From Pseudomonadota bacterium (GTDB taxonomy: Bacteria > Pseudomonadota > Gammaproteobacteria > Burkholderiales > Burkholderiaceae_C): a stretch of 64,000 nucleotides of DNA. Below are positions 8,451 through 17,616 of the stretch, piece after piece. The translations under genes and the position numbers were made by a program. Each line of letters starts with the position of its first letter. Within the stretch, counting starts at the first letter, position 1. A model generated the notes under the pieces. It was given only the letters and a program-made list of their open reading frames with translations. It had not been told where the DNA came from and ran no database searches. The stretch is taken from contig JAEWIF010000045.1 of NCBI GenBank assembly GCA_023387335.1, positions 101,296 to 165,295 on the forward strand. The letters are read 5' to 3'.

Positions 8451-9818
8451 ATGAGCCGCGCCGTCCGCCTGCTCTGCCTGCTGGCCCTGTGGGTCCTCGC
8501 ACCCTGGACCCTGGCGCAAGACGTTGCCCGGCCGCCGGTGGTGGTGCTCCAGGTCGATGGCGCCATCGGCCCGGCCAGCGCCGACTACCTGCGTCGCGGC
8601 CTCGCGCTGGCGCAAAAGCAGAAGGCGCAGCTCCTCGTCCTGCAGATCGACACGCCCGGCGGCCTGGACGGTGCGATGCGCATGATGATCAAGGACATCC
8701 TGTCCTCGCCGGTGCCGGTGGCGTCCTTCGTCGCGCCCGGCGGCGCGCGGGCCGCGAGCGCCGGCACCTTCATCCTGTACGCCAGCCACGTCGCGGCGAT
8801 GACGCCGGCCAGCACGCTGGGCGCGGCCACGCCGGTTTCCATCGGCATGCCGGGCGGGCCGCAGCCGAACAATCCCCTGCCCCCGGGCAAGCCGGCCTCC
8901 GGCGCCAGTGCGCCCGCCGCCACCCCCGAGATCGGCGACGCGCTGGCGGCCAAGCGCATCTCGGACGCCGCCGCCTACATCCGCAGCCTCGCGAAGCTGC
9001 ACGGCCGCAACGCCGAATGGGGCGAGAAGGCGGTGCGCGAAGCCGCAAGCCTGTCCGCGCCCGAGGCCATCCAGCTCAAGGTGGTCGACCTGGTCGCCGT
9101 GGACCTGCCCGACCTGCTGCGGCAACTCGATGGCCGCGAGCTGCGCATCGGCGCCGCGATTCACAAGCTGCAGACCCGCGACGCGCCCCAGGTGGTCTTC
9201 GAGGAGGACTGGCGCAGCCACCTGCTGTCGGTGATCACCAATCCCAGCCTGGCGCTGCTGCTGATGATGGTCGGCGTCTACGGCCTGGTGTTCGAGTTCA
9301 GCAACCCGGGCATGGTGGCGCCGGGCGTGATCGGCGCGATCTGCCTGGTGCTGGCGCTGTTCGCGCTGCAGATGCTGCCGGTCAACTACGCCGGCCTCGC
9401 GCTCATCCTGCTTGGCATCTCGTTCCTCATCGCAGAGGCGTTCCTGCCGAGCTTCGGCGTGCTCGGCCTGGGCGGCATCGTCGCGTTCGCCTTCGGCTGC
9501 GTGATGCTGATCGACAGCGACTCGCCGGGCTGGGGCGTGCCGCTGCCGCTGGTCGGCGGGCTCGCGCTGCTCACCGCCGCCTTCATCCTGCTGGTGGTCG
9601 GCATGGCGGCGAAGGCCAGGCGCCGGCCGGTCGTGACCGGACCGCAGACGCTGGTGGGCGCCGGCGGCGAACTCGTCGAGTACTCGGGCGGCCAGGGCTG
9701 GGCGCTGGTGCAGGGCGAGCACTGGAAGGTGCGCGGCCCCGCGCAGCTGCAGGTGGGCGACCGCGTGCGGGTGAGCAGCCTGCAGGACGGCGTGCTGGAC
9801 GTGGTGCCGTCGCCCTGA
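8451..9818 (+). CDS. NfeD-family membrane serine protease (ClpP-like + NfeD OB domain)
   Basis: The 455-residue protein starts with a signal peptide (RLLCLLALWVLAPWTLAQ), followed by a ClpP/SppA-type protease domain (LQIDTPGGLDGAMRMMIKDIL, then GGARAASAGTFILYASHVAAMTPAST containing the nucleophile Ser). Four or five transmembrane helices follow between about 260 and 390, and a C-terminal OB-fold segment (LVGAGGELVEYSGGQGWALV) ends it. This is the long NfeD (NfeD1b) type, which processes stomatin/slipin partners. The slipin gene follows 21 nt downstream, as is usual for this pair. Confidence 0.92.
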   Translation: MSRAVRLLCLLALWVLAPWTLAQDVARPPVVVLQVDGAIGPASADYLRRGLALAQKQKAQLLVLQIDTPGGLDGAMRMMIKDILSSPVPVASFVAPGGARAASAGTFILYASHVAAMTPASTLGAATPVSIGMPGGPQPNNPLPPGKPASGASAPAATPEIGDALAAKRISDAAAYIRSLAKLHGRNAEWGEKAVREAASLSAPEAIQLKVVDLVAVDLPDLLRQLDGRELRIGAAIHKLQTRDAPQVVFEEDWRSHLLSVITNPSLALLLMMVGVYGLVFEFSNPGMVAPGVIGAICLVLALFALQMLPVNYAGLALILLGISFLIAEAFLPSFGVLGLGGIVAFAFGCVMLIDSDSPGWGVPLPLVGGLALLTAAFILLVVGMAAKARRRPVVTGPQTLVGAGGELVEYSGGQGWALVQGEHWKVRGPAQLQVGDRVRVSSLQDGVLDVVPSP

Positions 9819-9839
9819 ACGAACAACAAGGAGAACGCG

Positions 9840-10610
9840 ATGATCGTCGGCGGCATCGGCTTCGGCCTCGTGGTGTTCCTGGTCGTGGCGTTCCTCGCCA
9901 CCGCCCTGCGCATCCTGCGCGAGTACGAGCGCGGGGTGGTGTTCCAGCTCGGGCGCTTCTGGAAGGTGAAGGGCCCGGGCCTGGTGATCCTGATCCCCGG
10001 CATCCAGCAGCTGGTGCGCGTCGACCTGCGCGTGGTGGTGATGGACATCCCCAGCCAGGACGTGATCACTCGCGACAACGTGTCGGTGAAGGTGAGCGCG
10101 GTGCTGTACTTCCGCGTGGTCGATCCGGCGCGCGCCATCATCCAGGTGGAGCGCTACCTCGAGGCCACCAGCCAGCTGGCGCAGACCACGCTGCGGGCGG
10201 TGCTGGGCAAGCACGACCTGGACGACCTGCTGTCCGAGCGCGAGCGCCTGAACCTCGACATCCAGAAGATCCTGGACGCGCAGACCGACACCTGGGGCAT
10301 CAAGGTCACCAACGTGGAGATCAAGCACGTGGACCTGAACGACACCATGGTCCGCGCCATCGCGCGCCAGGCCGAGGCCGAGCGCGAGCGGCGCGCCAAG
10401 GTGATCCATGCCGAGGGCGAGCTGCAGGCCTCGCACAAGCTGGCCGAGGCCGCCGAGATCCTGGCGCGCCAGCCGCAGGCGCTGCAGCTGCGCTACCTGG
10501 AGACGCTGACGGTGATCGCCGCCGACAAGAACTCCACCATCGTCTTCCCGCTGCCGGTGGACATCCTCGCGCCGCTGCTTCGGCGGTTCACGGGCGCGTC
10601 CGAGGCCTGA
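9840..10610 (+). CDS. Slipin (stomatin-like SPFH/Band 7 protein)
   Basis: The 256-residue product has one N-terminal membrane helix, then the Band 7 signature LREYERGVVFQLGRFWKVKGPG. The core segments VDLRVVVMDIPSQDVITRDN and GIKVTNVEIKHVDL come next, then a charged helix rich in Ala, Glu and Arg (RQAEAERERRAKVIHAEGE). Slipins form membrane microdomain oligomers and are partners of the NfeD protease encoded just upstream. A strong ribosome-binding site (AAGGAGAACGCG) fixes the start. serB follows after a short gap, but a functional link with it is not implied. Confidence 0.93.
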   Translation: MIVGGIGFGLVVFLVVAFLATALRILREYERGVVFQLGRFWKVKGPGLVILIPGIQQLVRVDLRVVVMDIPSQDVITRDNVSVKVSAVLYFRVVDPARAIIQVERYLEATSQLAQTTLRAVLGKHDLDDLLSERERLNLDIQKILDAQTDTWGIKVTNVEIKHVDLNDTMVRAIARQAEAERERRAKVIHAEGELQASHKLAEAAEILARQPQALQLRYLETLTVIAADKNSTIVFPLPVDILAPLLRRFTGASEA

Positions 10611-10641
10611 GCGCGCGCGGCCCGATGCGACAATCCCGCGC

Positions 10642-11364
10642 ATGCCGCAACAAGATTTCGCCCCCGGCCTGCAGATCCGGGGCTTCACCCCGCCGCTGCG
10701 CCTCTCGGACTTCGGGCTGATCGCCTTCGACATGGATTCCACGCTGATCAACATCGAGTGCGTGGACGAGATCGCCGATGCCGTGGGCCTGAAGGAGGAA
10801 GTGGCGGCCATCACCGAGGCGACGATGCGCGGCGAGATCGCCGACTTCAAGGAAAGCCTGCGCCGCCGGGTCGCGCTGCTGCGCGGCGTGACGGTGGCCG
10901 ACATGGAACTGGTCTACACCTCGCGCCTGCAGCTCAACCCGGGCGCCGAGGCGCTGGTCAAGGCCTGCAAGGATGCGGGCCTGAAGACGCTGCTGGTGTC
11001 CGGCGGCTTCACTTTCTTCGCCGACCGGGTCCGCGACAAGCTGGGCATCGACTTCACGCGGTCCAACGTGCTGGAGATCGAGTCCGGCCCCAACTGCGGC
11101 CAGCTCACCGGCCGCATGGTCGACCAACCCTGGGGCGACATCTGCGACGGCGCCGAGAAACGCAGGATGCTGCTGGAGACGTGCGCCCAGCTGGGCATCT
11201 CTCCGAAGCAGGCCATCGCCGTCGGCGACGGCGCCAACGACCTGCCGATGATGGGCGAAGCCGGCCTGTCGGTCGCCTATCACGCCAAGCCGAAGGTTCG
11301 CGAGCAGGCGATGGTGGCGATCAACGAAGGCGGGCTGGATCGGGTGCTGGAGCTGTTCGCCTAG
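10642..11364 (+). CDS. serB: Phosphoserine phosphatase
   Basis: This HAD-superfamily enzyme performs the last step of serine synthesis, phosphoserine to serine. The 240 residues show motif I FDMDSTLINIECVDEIADAVG with the nucleophile and acid aspartates, motif II LLVSGGFTFFADRV, and motif III/IV VGDGANDLPMMGEAGLSVAYHAKP. That combination is diagnostic for SerB rather than generic HAD proteins. The length is that of the short form without an ACT domain. The stop overlaps the convergent sensor-kinase stop by 4 nt (CTAG shared at 11361-11364). Confidence 0.95.
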   Translation: MPQQDFAPGLQIRGFTPPLRLSDFGLIAFDMDSTLINIECVDEIADAVGLKEEVAAITEATMRGEIADFKESLRRRVALLRGVTVADMELVYTSRLQLNPGAEALVKACKDAGLKTLLVSGGFTFFADRVRDKLGIDFTRSNVLEIESGPNCGQLTGRMVDQPWGDICDGAEKRRMLLETCAQLGISPKQAIAVGDGANDLPMMGEAGLSVAYHAKPKVREQAMVAINEGGLDRVLELFA

Positions 11365-13730
11365 ACGACGATCACCTCGTCCTGCACCGGCAGCCGCACC
11401 GTGAACCGGCTGCCCTTCCCCAGCTCGCTGCTCACGGCGATGCGACCGCCGTGCTTCTCCACCGCGTGCTTGACGATCGCCAGGCCCAGGCCCGTGCCCT
11501 GGATCGCGCCGACGTTGCTGGCGCGGTGGAACGATCCGAACAGGTGGGCGACCTCTCCGGCCGGGATGCCGATGCCCCGGTCGCTGACCTCGAACACCAT
11601 CTCTTCGCCTTCGCGCCGCACCTCGAATCCGACGGTGCCGCCGGCCGGCGAGTACTTCAGCGCGTTGGACAGCAGGTTGCCCAGGATGTGGCGCAGCAGC
11701 TTCTCGTCGAAGTGGCCCTCGCCCACGTCGGCGCCCCAGCCCGTGAGGACCTCGCAGCGCGATCCGGGATGCTGCGCGCGGACCTCCTCCACCAGGCGCC
11801 CGCACAGCGACGGGAGATGCACCGGCGCCGGCACGAAGTCCAGCATGCCGGCGTCCGCGCGCCCCAGCAGCAGCACCCGGTCCATCATCCGCGACATGCG
11901 CTGCACGCCTTCGGCGATGCTGTCCAGCGTCTCCATGCGCTCGGCGTGCGGCAGCCGGTCGCCGTGGTGGCGCAGCACCTCTTCTGCCGACAGGATGGCC
12001 GCCAGCGGCGTGCGGAACTCGTGGCTGGTCATGGCGACGAAGCGCGTGCGCAGCTCGTTCAGCGCCTTCTGCTGCTCCAGCGCCTCGCGCATCTCGGCTT
12101 CGGATTTCTTGCGGCCGGTGATGTCCAGGAAGGTCCAGATCACGCCCGAATCCGGGTCATGCGGCCGCACGCAGCTGCCCCCCATCTCCACCCAGAACAG
12201 GCCGCCGTCGCGGCGCTTGAGCTGCCGCTCGCACACGTAGCCGTTGGTGGCGATGAGCGCCGCGCGCGCCTCCACGCCGAACCGCAGCCAGGCCTTCTCG
12301 TCCGGATGGATGTACACCGACGACAGCCCGATCAGCACCTCGCGCGGATGGCCCAGCATCTGGGCGAACTTCTCGTTCACCCACTCGTGCCGGCGCTGGA
12401 TCGACAGCACGATGCCGACCACCGCGTTGTTCAGGATCGCCTCGCGCTCGCCGAGCACCTCGCGCACGCGCGCCTGCGACTGGCTGAGCACCTCCACCAT
12501 GGCGCGCTCGGCCGCGATGCGGGCCTGGGCCTGCTCCTTGAAGCGGCGCGCCACGTTGATGCGGTCGCCCAGCGCGAACGACAGCAGCACCATCTCCAGC
12601 GCCGAGCCGATCAGGAGCGAGTTGGAAGTGAACACGTTGGACGGCAGCACGCCCATGTTGTGCAGCGTGAGGGTGAACGTCCCCACCAGCAGCAGCGCCC
12701 AGGCGGCGAAGAACCAGCGCGCGCCGGCGTAGCCGCGCCGGATGCCGACGTAGCTCAGGGTGAGCAGCGTGACCACGCTGAGCGTGGCCAGCACCGCCAC
12801 CGTGTAGGCCGCCACGTGGTAGTGGAAGAGCAGCGAGGACAGCAGCGCGATCGCCCAGCCGGCCATCTGCGCCACCATCAGCTTGTCCAGCCACGGCATG
12901 CGCGCGGCGCTGGAGAGGAAGTTGCGCGCGAACAGCAGGCCGAAGATGGCCGTGACCGACAGGCCCACCGGCACCGAGACGGCATTCCATGCGAGCCAGT
13001 GCGTCCAGGCGAACTGCAGACCGAGCCCGCTGAGCGCCGCCTGCGCCACGCCCATCGCCGCCACGAAGGCGGCGTACAGCAGGTAGCCGACCTCGCGCAC
13101 GGAGACGTACAGCAGCAGGTTGTAGGCCATCAGCCCGAGCAGCAGGCCGAAGTACAGGCTGAAGCCGGCGTACACGGCCTGGTCCTGCTGCCACAGCGCG
13201 GCCGGCTGCCACAGGCGCACCGGCGCCACCAGCGTGGCGTCCGATCGCACCCGCAGGTACAGCGTGGTCCTGTCACCCGGCGCCAGCTCCACCGGGAACA
13301 CATGGTTGCGGTGCGCGACCGCGCGGCGGTCGAACGGCAGCGTGTCGCCCCCGGCTTGATGCCTCCAGCGGGCGTCCGCACCGGGCGAGTACACGTCCAC
13401 GTGGTCCAGCTGCGCGTAGGCCAGCTCCAGCAGCCAGTCGCGCCGAACGTCGGCCGGCAGATCGAGCGTTACCTTCAACCAGTAGGCCGAGCGCGTCAGG
13501 CCGAAGTTGGTTCCGGGGCCGGTCGGCGACACGGGCTGGAAAAGCGCCTGCCGGCCGGGCTCGAGCACTTCATGGAGCGTGAGCGTCCCGTCCTCGTCCT
13601 CCAGGTAGTCCACGGCGCGGGAAAGATCGAAGCGGGGCGCATCCGACAGCCGGACCTCGCCGGCGGGCGACGGCCCCGCGACGAGCAGCAGGAGCCACAG
13701 CAGCCAGCCGAGCCGCAGCGGCAGCTTCAC
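11361..13730 (-). CDS. 7TMR-DISM sensor histidine kinase with PAS domain
   Basis: The 789-residue protein has a signal peptide, then a periplasmic 7TMR-DISM extracellular domain (about 25-180, with TRSAYWLKVTLDLP and the LAYAQLDHVDVYSPG strand). Seven membrane helices (about 185-395), a PAS domain (about 430-550, ending in IWTFLDITGRKKSE), HisKA with MTSHEFRTPLAAIL (His570) and an HATPase (N box NLLSNALKYSP; GIGIPAGE; GTGLGLAIVKHAVEKHGG) complete it. There is no receiver. The start is a GTG overlapping the stop of the upstream phosphatase gene as GTGA, so translation should be coupled. No response regulator is adjacent, so the partner is unknown. Confidence 0.88.
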   Translation of the reverse strand: MKLPLRLGWLLWLLLLVAGPSPAGEVRLSDAPRFDLSRAVDYLEDEDGTLTLHEVLEPGRQALFQPVSPTGPGTNFGLTRSAYWLKVTLDLPADVRRDWLLELAYAQLDHVDVYSPGADARWRHQAGGDTLPFDRRAVAHRNHVFPVELAPGDRTTLYLRVRSDATLVAPVRLWQPAALWQQDQAVYAGFSLYFGLLLGLMAYNLLLYVSVREVGYLLYAAFVAAMGVAQAALSGLGLQFAWTHWLAWNAVSVPVGLSVTAIFGLLFARNFLSSAARMPWLDKLMVAQMAGWAIALLSSLLFHYHVAAYTVAVLATLSVVTLLTLSYVGIRRGYAGARWFFAAWALLLVGTFTLTLHNMGVLPSNVFTSNSLLIGSALEMVLLSFALGDRINVARRFKEQAQARIAAERAMVEVLSQSQARVREVLGEREAILNNAVVGIVLSIQRRHEWVNEKFAQMLGHPREVLIGLSSVYIHPDEKAWLRFGVEARAALIATNGYVCERQLKRRDGGLFWVEMGGSCVRPHDPDSGVIWTFLDITGRKKSEAEMREALEQQKALNELRTRFVAMTSHEFRTPLAAILSAEEVLRHHGDRLPHAERMETLDSIAEGVQRMSRMMDRVLLLGRADAGMLDFVPAPVHLPSLCGRLVEEVRAQHPGSRCEVLTGWGADVGEGHFDEKLLRHILGNLLSNALKYSPAGGTVGFEVRREGEEMVFEVSDRGIGIPAGEVAHLFGSFHRASNVGAIQGTGLGLAIVKHAVEKHGGRIAVSSELGKGSRFTVRLPVQDEVIVV

Positions 13731-15331
13731 GCCCGCTCCACCCGCGCGCGGCCGCGCTCGACCGCGAAGCTCGCCAGCGTGGCGACCTGGGCGTCGCGCC
13801 GCCTGGCGTCGTCCAGCACGCGCAGTCGGGTCGTCAGGCGCGCGGGCGTGAACTCGGCGACGCCGTAGCCGCGCTGCCAGCCGTCGGCGAACACGAAGTG
13901 CGGGTTCTCGGCCAGCCGCGCCGCGACCACTTCCGGCGCGCCGGACCGCGAAGTGATGCTGGTGCCGCAGAACTCCACGCCGATCGCCGGGCTGTCCGGC
14001 CGCGAGTAGTCGGCCTTCACATGGCCGACCCAGTTCTCGTGCACGTCGCCACCCAGCAGCACCGCGTCGCGGATCGAATGCCGTTGCAGCGAACCGGTCA
14101 GGCGCGCACGCGCGGCCGGATAGCCGTCCCAGCCGTCGTTCCAGAGCTGCTCGCCCGGACCCGGCCGGGTGTCGCGGCGGCCGAACAGCGTCTGCTGGCC
14201 CAAGACGGTCCATCCACCGGCGGTCTGCGCGAGCTGCGCGTCCAGCCATTGCTCCTGCGCCGCGCCCAGCAGGCTGCGGCGCGGATCGTTCCAGGCCGGG
14301 CAGTCGGCCGGCGTGCCGTAGCCCGCCGGCCGCGGCGCGCGCGAGGAGCACACCATCGGATCGCGGAACTGTCGCGAGTCCAGCAGCAGCAGGTCGGCCA
14401 GCCGGCCGAAGCGGTAGCGCGAATGCACGCGCAGCTCGGGTCGCGCGGTGCCCTGGGCGAGCGCCCGCGCGAACTCCGCGGCCCGCACCGGCATGTGTTC
14501 GTACCAGGCCTGGTAGCCGGCCGCGCGGCGGGCGGCGAAGTCGCCGGACGCGTTCATGTTCAGCGGGTAGCGATCGCCTTCGGTCGTTCCCGCGTAGTCG
14601 TTCTGCACTTCGTGGTCGTCCCAGGTGAGCAGCCAGGGGCATTGCGCATGCATCGCCTGCAGGTCCGGGTCGCTGCGATGCAGGGCGTGCCGCTCGCGGT
14701 ATTGCTCCAGCGTGTGCACCCAGCCCAGCGTGGGGAAGTCGCGCACCGCGGCCGTGGCGTTGGGGTACTCGTAGATGTAGTCGCCGAGGAACATCACCAG
14801 GTCGAGCTGCTCCTCGCGCATGTGCCGCCAGGCCGCGTAGTGGCCGTGCTCCCAGCGCTGGCAGGACGCGTACGACACGCGCAGCCGCGCGGGCTGCGCG
14901 TCGGGGGCCGGCAAGGTGCGCGTGCGGCCGACCGGGCTGGTCGCGTCGCCCGCGTGGAAGCGATAGAAATACCAGCGGTCCGGCTCCAGCCCCTGCGCCT
15001 CCACGTGCACGCTGTGCGCCAGCTGCGGCAGCGCCTGCGTCTCGCCGCGCTGCGCGATGCGCGAGAAGCCTTCGTCGTGCGCGATCTCCCAGCGCACCGG
15101 CACCGGCGAGCGTCCGCCGCCCGGCAGGCCGCCGTGGGCGGGCAGCAAGCGGGTCCAGAGCACGACCGAGTCGGCGAAGGGGGAGCCGCTGGCCACGCCG
15201 AGCGAGAACGGATCGGAGTCCCATCTGCCGCGTCCCGCGCAGCCGGCCAGGCCCAGCAGGCCGGCCGCCGCGGCCCCCGCGGCGGCGGCCTTCAGCAGCT
15301 GGCGGCGGTGCGGGTCCAGGGGGGCGGTCAT
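13727..15331 (-). CDS. PhoD-family alkaline phosphatase/phosphodiesterase, Tat-exported
   Basis: The 534-residue protein begins with a twin-arginine signal (HRRQLLKAAAAGAAAAGLLG) followed by a lipobox-like LAGC, so it should be exported folded. Core PhoD motifs are present: FSLGVASGSPFADSVVLWTRL, SYASCQRWEHGHYAAW, FLGDYIYEYPN, TWDDHEVQNDYAGT and LLGGDVHENWVGHVK with metal ligands. PhoD enzymes hydrolyse phosphodiesters and release phosphate outside the cytoplasm. The ATG at 15329-15331 gives a conventional signal; an ATG eight codons upstream is possible. Its last bases overlap the GTG start of the 7TM sensor kinase. Confidence 0.9.
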   Translation of the reverse strand: MTAPLDPHRRQLLKAAAAGAAAAGLLGLAGCAGRGRWDSDPFSLGVASGSPFADSVVLWTRLLPAHGGLPGGGRSPVPVRWEIAHDEGFSRIAQRGETQALPQLAHSVHVEAQGLEPDRWYFYRFHAGDATSPVGRTRTLPAPDAQPARLRVSYASCQRWEHGHYAAWRHMREEQLDLVMFLGDYIYEYPNATAAVRDFPTLGWVHTLEQYRERHALHRSDPDLQAMHAQCPWLLTWDDHEVQNDYAGTTEGDRYPLNMNASGDFAARRAAGYQAWYEHMPVRAAEFARALAQGTARPELRVHSRYRFGRLADLLLLDSRQFRDPMVCSSRAPRPAGYGTPADCPAWNDPRRSLLGAAQEQWLDAQLAQTAGGWTVLGQQTLFGRRDTRPGPGEQLWNDGWDGYPAARARLTGSLQRHSIRDAVLLGGDVHENWVGHVKADYSRPDSPAIGVEFCGTSITSRSGAPEVVAARLAENPHFVFADGWQRGYGVAEFTPARLTTRLRVLDDARRRDAQVATLASFAVERGRARVERA

Positions 15332-15401
15332 GGCCGAGTCACTATAGCAACCCATCGGTGAACGCCTGCCTACACTGGCCGGTCGGTCGGAAGGAGCTCC
15401 C

Positions 15402-16259
15402 ATGATCGTCATCACCTGGAACATCCAGTGGGGCCGCGGCGCCGACGGCCGGGTGGACCTGCCGCGCATCGTCGACACCGTCAAGCACTGGGCGCCGTTC
15501 GACGTGCTGTGCCTGCAGGAGGTGGCCGACAACTATCCCGGCCTCAAGGGCCTGCACGCGGGCGTGAACCAGTTCGCCGAGCTCGCGCGGCTGCTGCCGG
15601 AGTACCACGCGGTGGAAGGCGTGGCGGTCGAACGCTGGACCCACGACGTCGGCCGCCAGCGGTTCGGCAACATGGTGTTCAGCCGGCTCGCGCCGCTGCA
15701 GGTGCTGCGCCATCCGCTGCCGCGCCCGCCCGACCCGGACCACGACAGCATGCCGCGCCTGGCGCTGGAGGTGGTGCTCGCCGCCACCGGCGGGCCGCTG
15801 CGCATCATGACCACGCACCTGGAGTACTACTCGGCGATCCAGCGCGCGGCCCAGGTCGACGCCTTGCGCCATCTGCAGGAGGAAGCGGCCGCGCATGTGT
15901 TCCCCGGCCTCGAGGGCCAGCAGGGCAATCCGTTCGAACCACGCCCGCGCGGTCCGCGCGCGGTGCTCACCGGCGACTTCAACTGCGATGCGGGCGACCC
16001 GCTGATCGCGAAGCTGCAGGCGCCGCTGGCCGGCGCGCCGCGCTGGGTGGACGCCTGGACCTGCGCGCATCCGGGCCAGCCGCACGCCAAGACCCTGGGG
16101 CTGTACGACGAAGCGCAGTGGCATGGCCAGGAGTACAGCTTCGACTTCTGCTTCGTCAGCGAGGACCTGGCGCCGCGCGTGCGCCGGCTCGAGGTCGACT
16201 CGCGCACGCAGGCGTCCGACCATCAACCCGTGCTGCTGGAGCTGGACCTCACGCGATAG
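15402..16259 (+). CDS. Endonuclease/exonuclease/phosphatase (EEP) family protein
   Basis: The 285-residue protein opens with MIVITWNIQWGRG and VLCLQEV, the Asn and Glu metal-binding motifs of the DNase I-like EEP fold. RIMTTHLEYYSAIQR, VLTGDFNCDAGDPLI and SDHQPVLLELDL complete the catalytic set, including the final Asp-His. There is no signal peptide, so it is probably cytoplasmic. Substrate may be DNA, a phospholipid headgroup or another phosphoester; the sequence does not decide. AAGGAG five bases before the ATG supports the start. The 3' end overlaps the convergent MFS gene by 37 nt. Confidence 0.9.
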   Translation: MIVITWNIQWGRGADGRVDLPRIVDTVKHWAPFDVLCLQEVADNYPGLKGLHAGVNQFAELARLLPEYHAVEGVAVERWTHDVGRQRFGNMVFSRLAPLQVLRHPLPRPPDPDHDSMPRLALEVVLAATGGPLRIMTTHLEYYSAIQRAAQVDALRHLQEEAAAHVFPGLEGQQGNPFEPRPRGPRAVLTGDFNCDAGDPLIAKLQAPLAGAPRWVDAWTCAHPGQPHAKTLGLYDEAQWHGQEYSFDFCFVSEDLAPRVRRLEVDSRTQASDHQPVLLELDLTR

Positions 16260-17488
16260 AGCAGGTAGAGCACGATCGAGAGGTTGAGCGCGTTCCAGGC
16301 GATGCCGTTGAGGAACGCCGCGCGGTACGAACCGGTGAGGTCGAACACCGCGCCCGACATCCAGCCGCCCAGGGCCATGCCGAACAGCGTGGCCATCAGC
16401 ACCGTGCCCACGCGCGCGCCCGCCTCGGCCGGCGAGAAGTGCTCGCGCACGATCAGCGCGTAGGCCGGCACGATGCCGCCCTGGAACAGGCCGAACATCG
16501 CCGACACCAGGTACAGCGACACCAGCCCTTCCGACGGCAGGAACATGAGCAGCGCCACGCCCTGCAGGATGGAGCCGAGCAGCAGCGTCCGCAGGCCGCC
16601 GATGCGATCGGAGATCCAGCCCGACACCAGCCGGCTGACCACGCCCAGGCCCAGCATGAGGGCCAGCATCTCCGCCCCGCGCGCCGCGCCGAAGCCCAGG
16701 TCGGAGCAGTAGGCGACGATGTGCACCTGCGGCATCGACATCGCCACGCAGCAGGCCACGCCGGCGACGCACAGCAGGCCCTGCGCGGTGGCGGGGCTCA
16801 GGCCCATCGGCCGCGAGGTGTCGCGCGCCACCGCCCTCGCCGCGCCGGCCGCCGGGGCCGGAGCATGCGCCGGCGGGCGCGGCCGCAGGAACCAGGCCAG
16901 CGGCACGATCGTCACCAGGCAGAACACGCCGATGCCGATGTAGGTCTGGCGCCAGCCCGCGCCGTCGATGAAGTGCTGCATGACCGGCGGCCAGATCGCG
17001 CCGGCCACGTAGTTGCCGCTCATGCAGATGGCCAGCGCCGTGCCGCGGCGGCGATCGAACCACTGCGAGGTGTCCGACACCAGCGGCGCGAAGGTCGCCG
17101 AGGTGCCGAGCAGCCCGATGGCCAGCCCTTGCGCGAGGCAGAAAGTCCAGACGTTCGGCGCGAGGCCCGCCGAGATGAAGCCCGCTCCCAGCGCGACGCC
17201 CCCGACCGTCACCGGCACCAGCACGCCGAAGCGGTCGGCCAGGCGTCCCATCAGCACGCCGCCGAGGCCGAAGCCGATCATCGTCAGCGTGTACGGCAGC
17301 GAGGCGGCGCCGCGGGCCAGGCCGAACTCCGCCTGGATCGCCGGCAGCACCACCGCGACGGAATACATGCCCGAGCCGCCTATCGTCATCAGCAGCAGCG
17401 ACACGGCGAGCCGCATCCAGGCATAGGGGGATTCGACGGCGTGGGCGGGAGCGGGACCCGCGGAGGCCCAGGTGGCGGTTCGCGACAT
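16223..17488 (-). CDS. MFS transporter (OxlT/monocarboxylate-type)
   Basis: This is a 421-residue major-facilitator protein with about twelve hydrophobic helices. The loop 2-3 signature GVLMGRLADRFGV is clear, and a long central loop rich in Pro and Ala (about 205-230) separates the halves. WPPVMQHFIDGAGWRQTYIGIGVF resembles oxalate/formate and monocarboxylate carriers, so an organic acid substrate is likely but unproven. It is divergent from a binding-protein gene, and the space between contains an inverted CCTTAGG pair. Confidence 0.85.
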   Translation of the reverse strand: MSRTATWASAGPAPAHAVESPYAWMRLAVSLLLMTIGGSGMYSVAVVLPAIQAEFGLARGAASLPYTLTMIGFGLGGVLMGRLADRFGVLVPVTVGGVALGAGFISAGLAPNVWTFCLAQGLAIGLLGTSATFAPLVSDTSQWFDRRRGTALAICMSGNYVAGAIWPPVMQHFIDGAGWRQTYIGIGVFCLVTIVPLAWFLRPRPPAHAPAPAAGAARAVARDTSRPMGLSPATAQGLLCVAGVACCVAMSMPQVHIVAYCSDLGFGAARGAEMLALMLGLGVVSRLVSGWISDRIGGLRTLLLGSILQGVALLMFLPSEGLVSLYLVSAMFGLFQGGIVPAYALIVREHFSPAEAGARVGTVLMATLFGMALGGWMSGAVFDLTGSYRAAFLNGIAWNALNLSIVLYLLYRVRSSSSSTG

Positions 17489-17503
17489 GGGGCCCGATTG
17501 GAC

Positions 17504-17583
17504 ACCTTAGGAAATTTCCGCACACCGGGTCCGCGCCCTAAGCGCTTTCCGCAATGGCGCCTGGCCAGGCTTTGTCCTAAGGT
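17504..17583. promoter_or_regulatory. Inverted repeat in divergent promoter region
   Basis: ACCTTAGGA (17504-17512) and TCCTAAGGT (17575-17583) are perfect 9-bp inverted copies 62 nt apart, between the divergent MFS and binding-protein genes. A related CCCTAAG lies between them. Control of both genes by one regulator is possible, but no regulator gene is adjacent. Confidence 0.3.
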
Positions 17584-17616
17584 AATGTCTGTAAGAAAGA
17601 AAGAGGAGCAGTACCC

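Noticed and set aside
5886..10904. Very long open frame (about 1670 codons) on the minus strand
   Set aside because: It runs antisense through mfd, nfeD, slipin and serB, all of which have full motifs. Its translation is low-complexity His/Arg/Gln/Ala, the usual mirror of GC-rich coding sequence.
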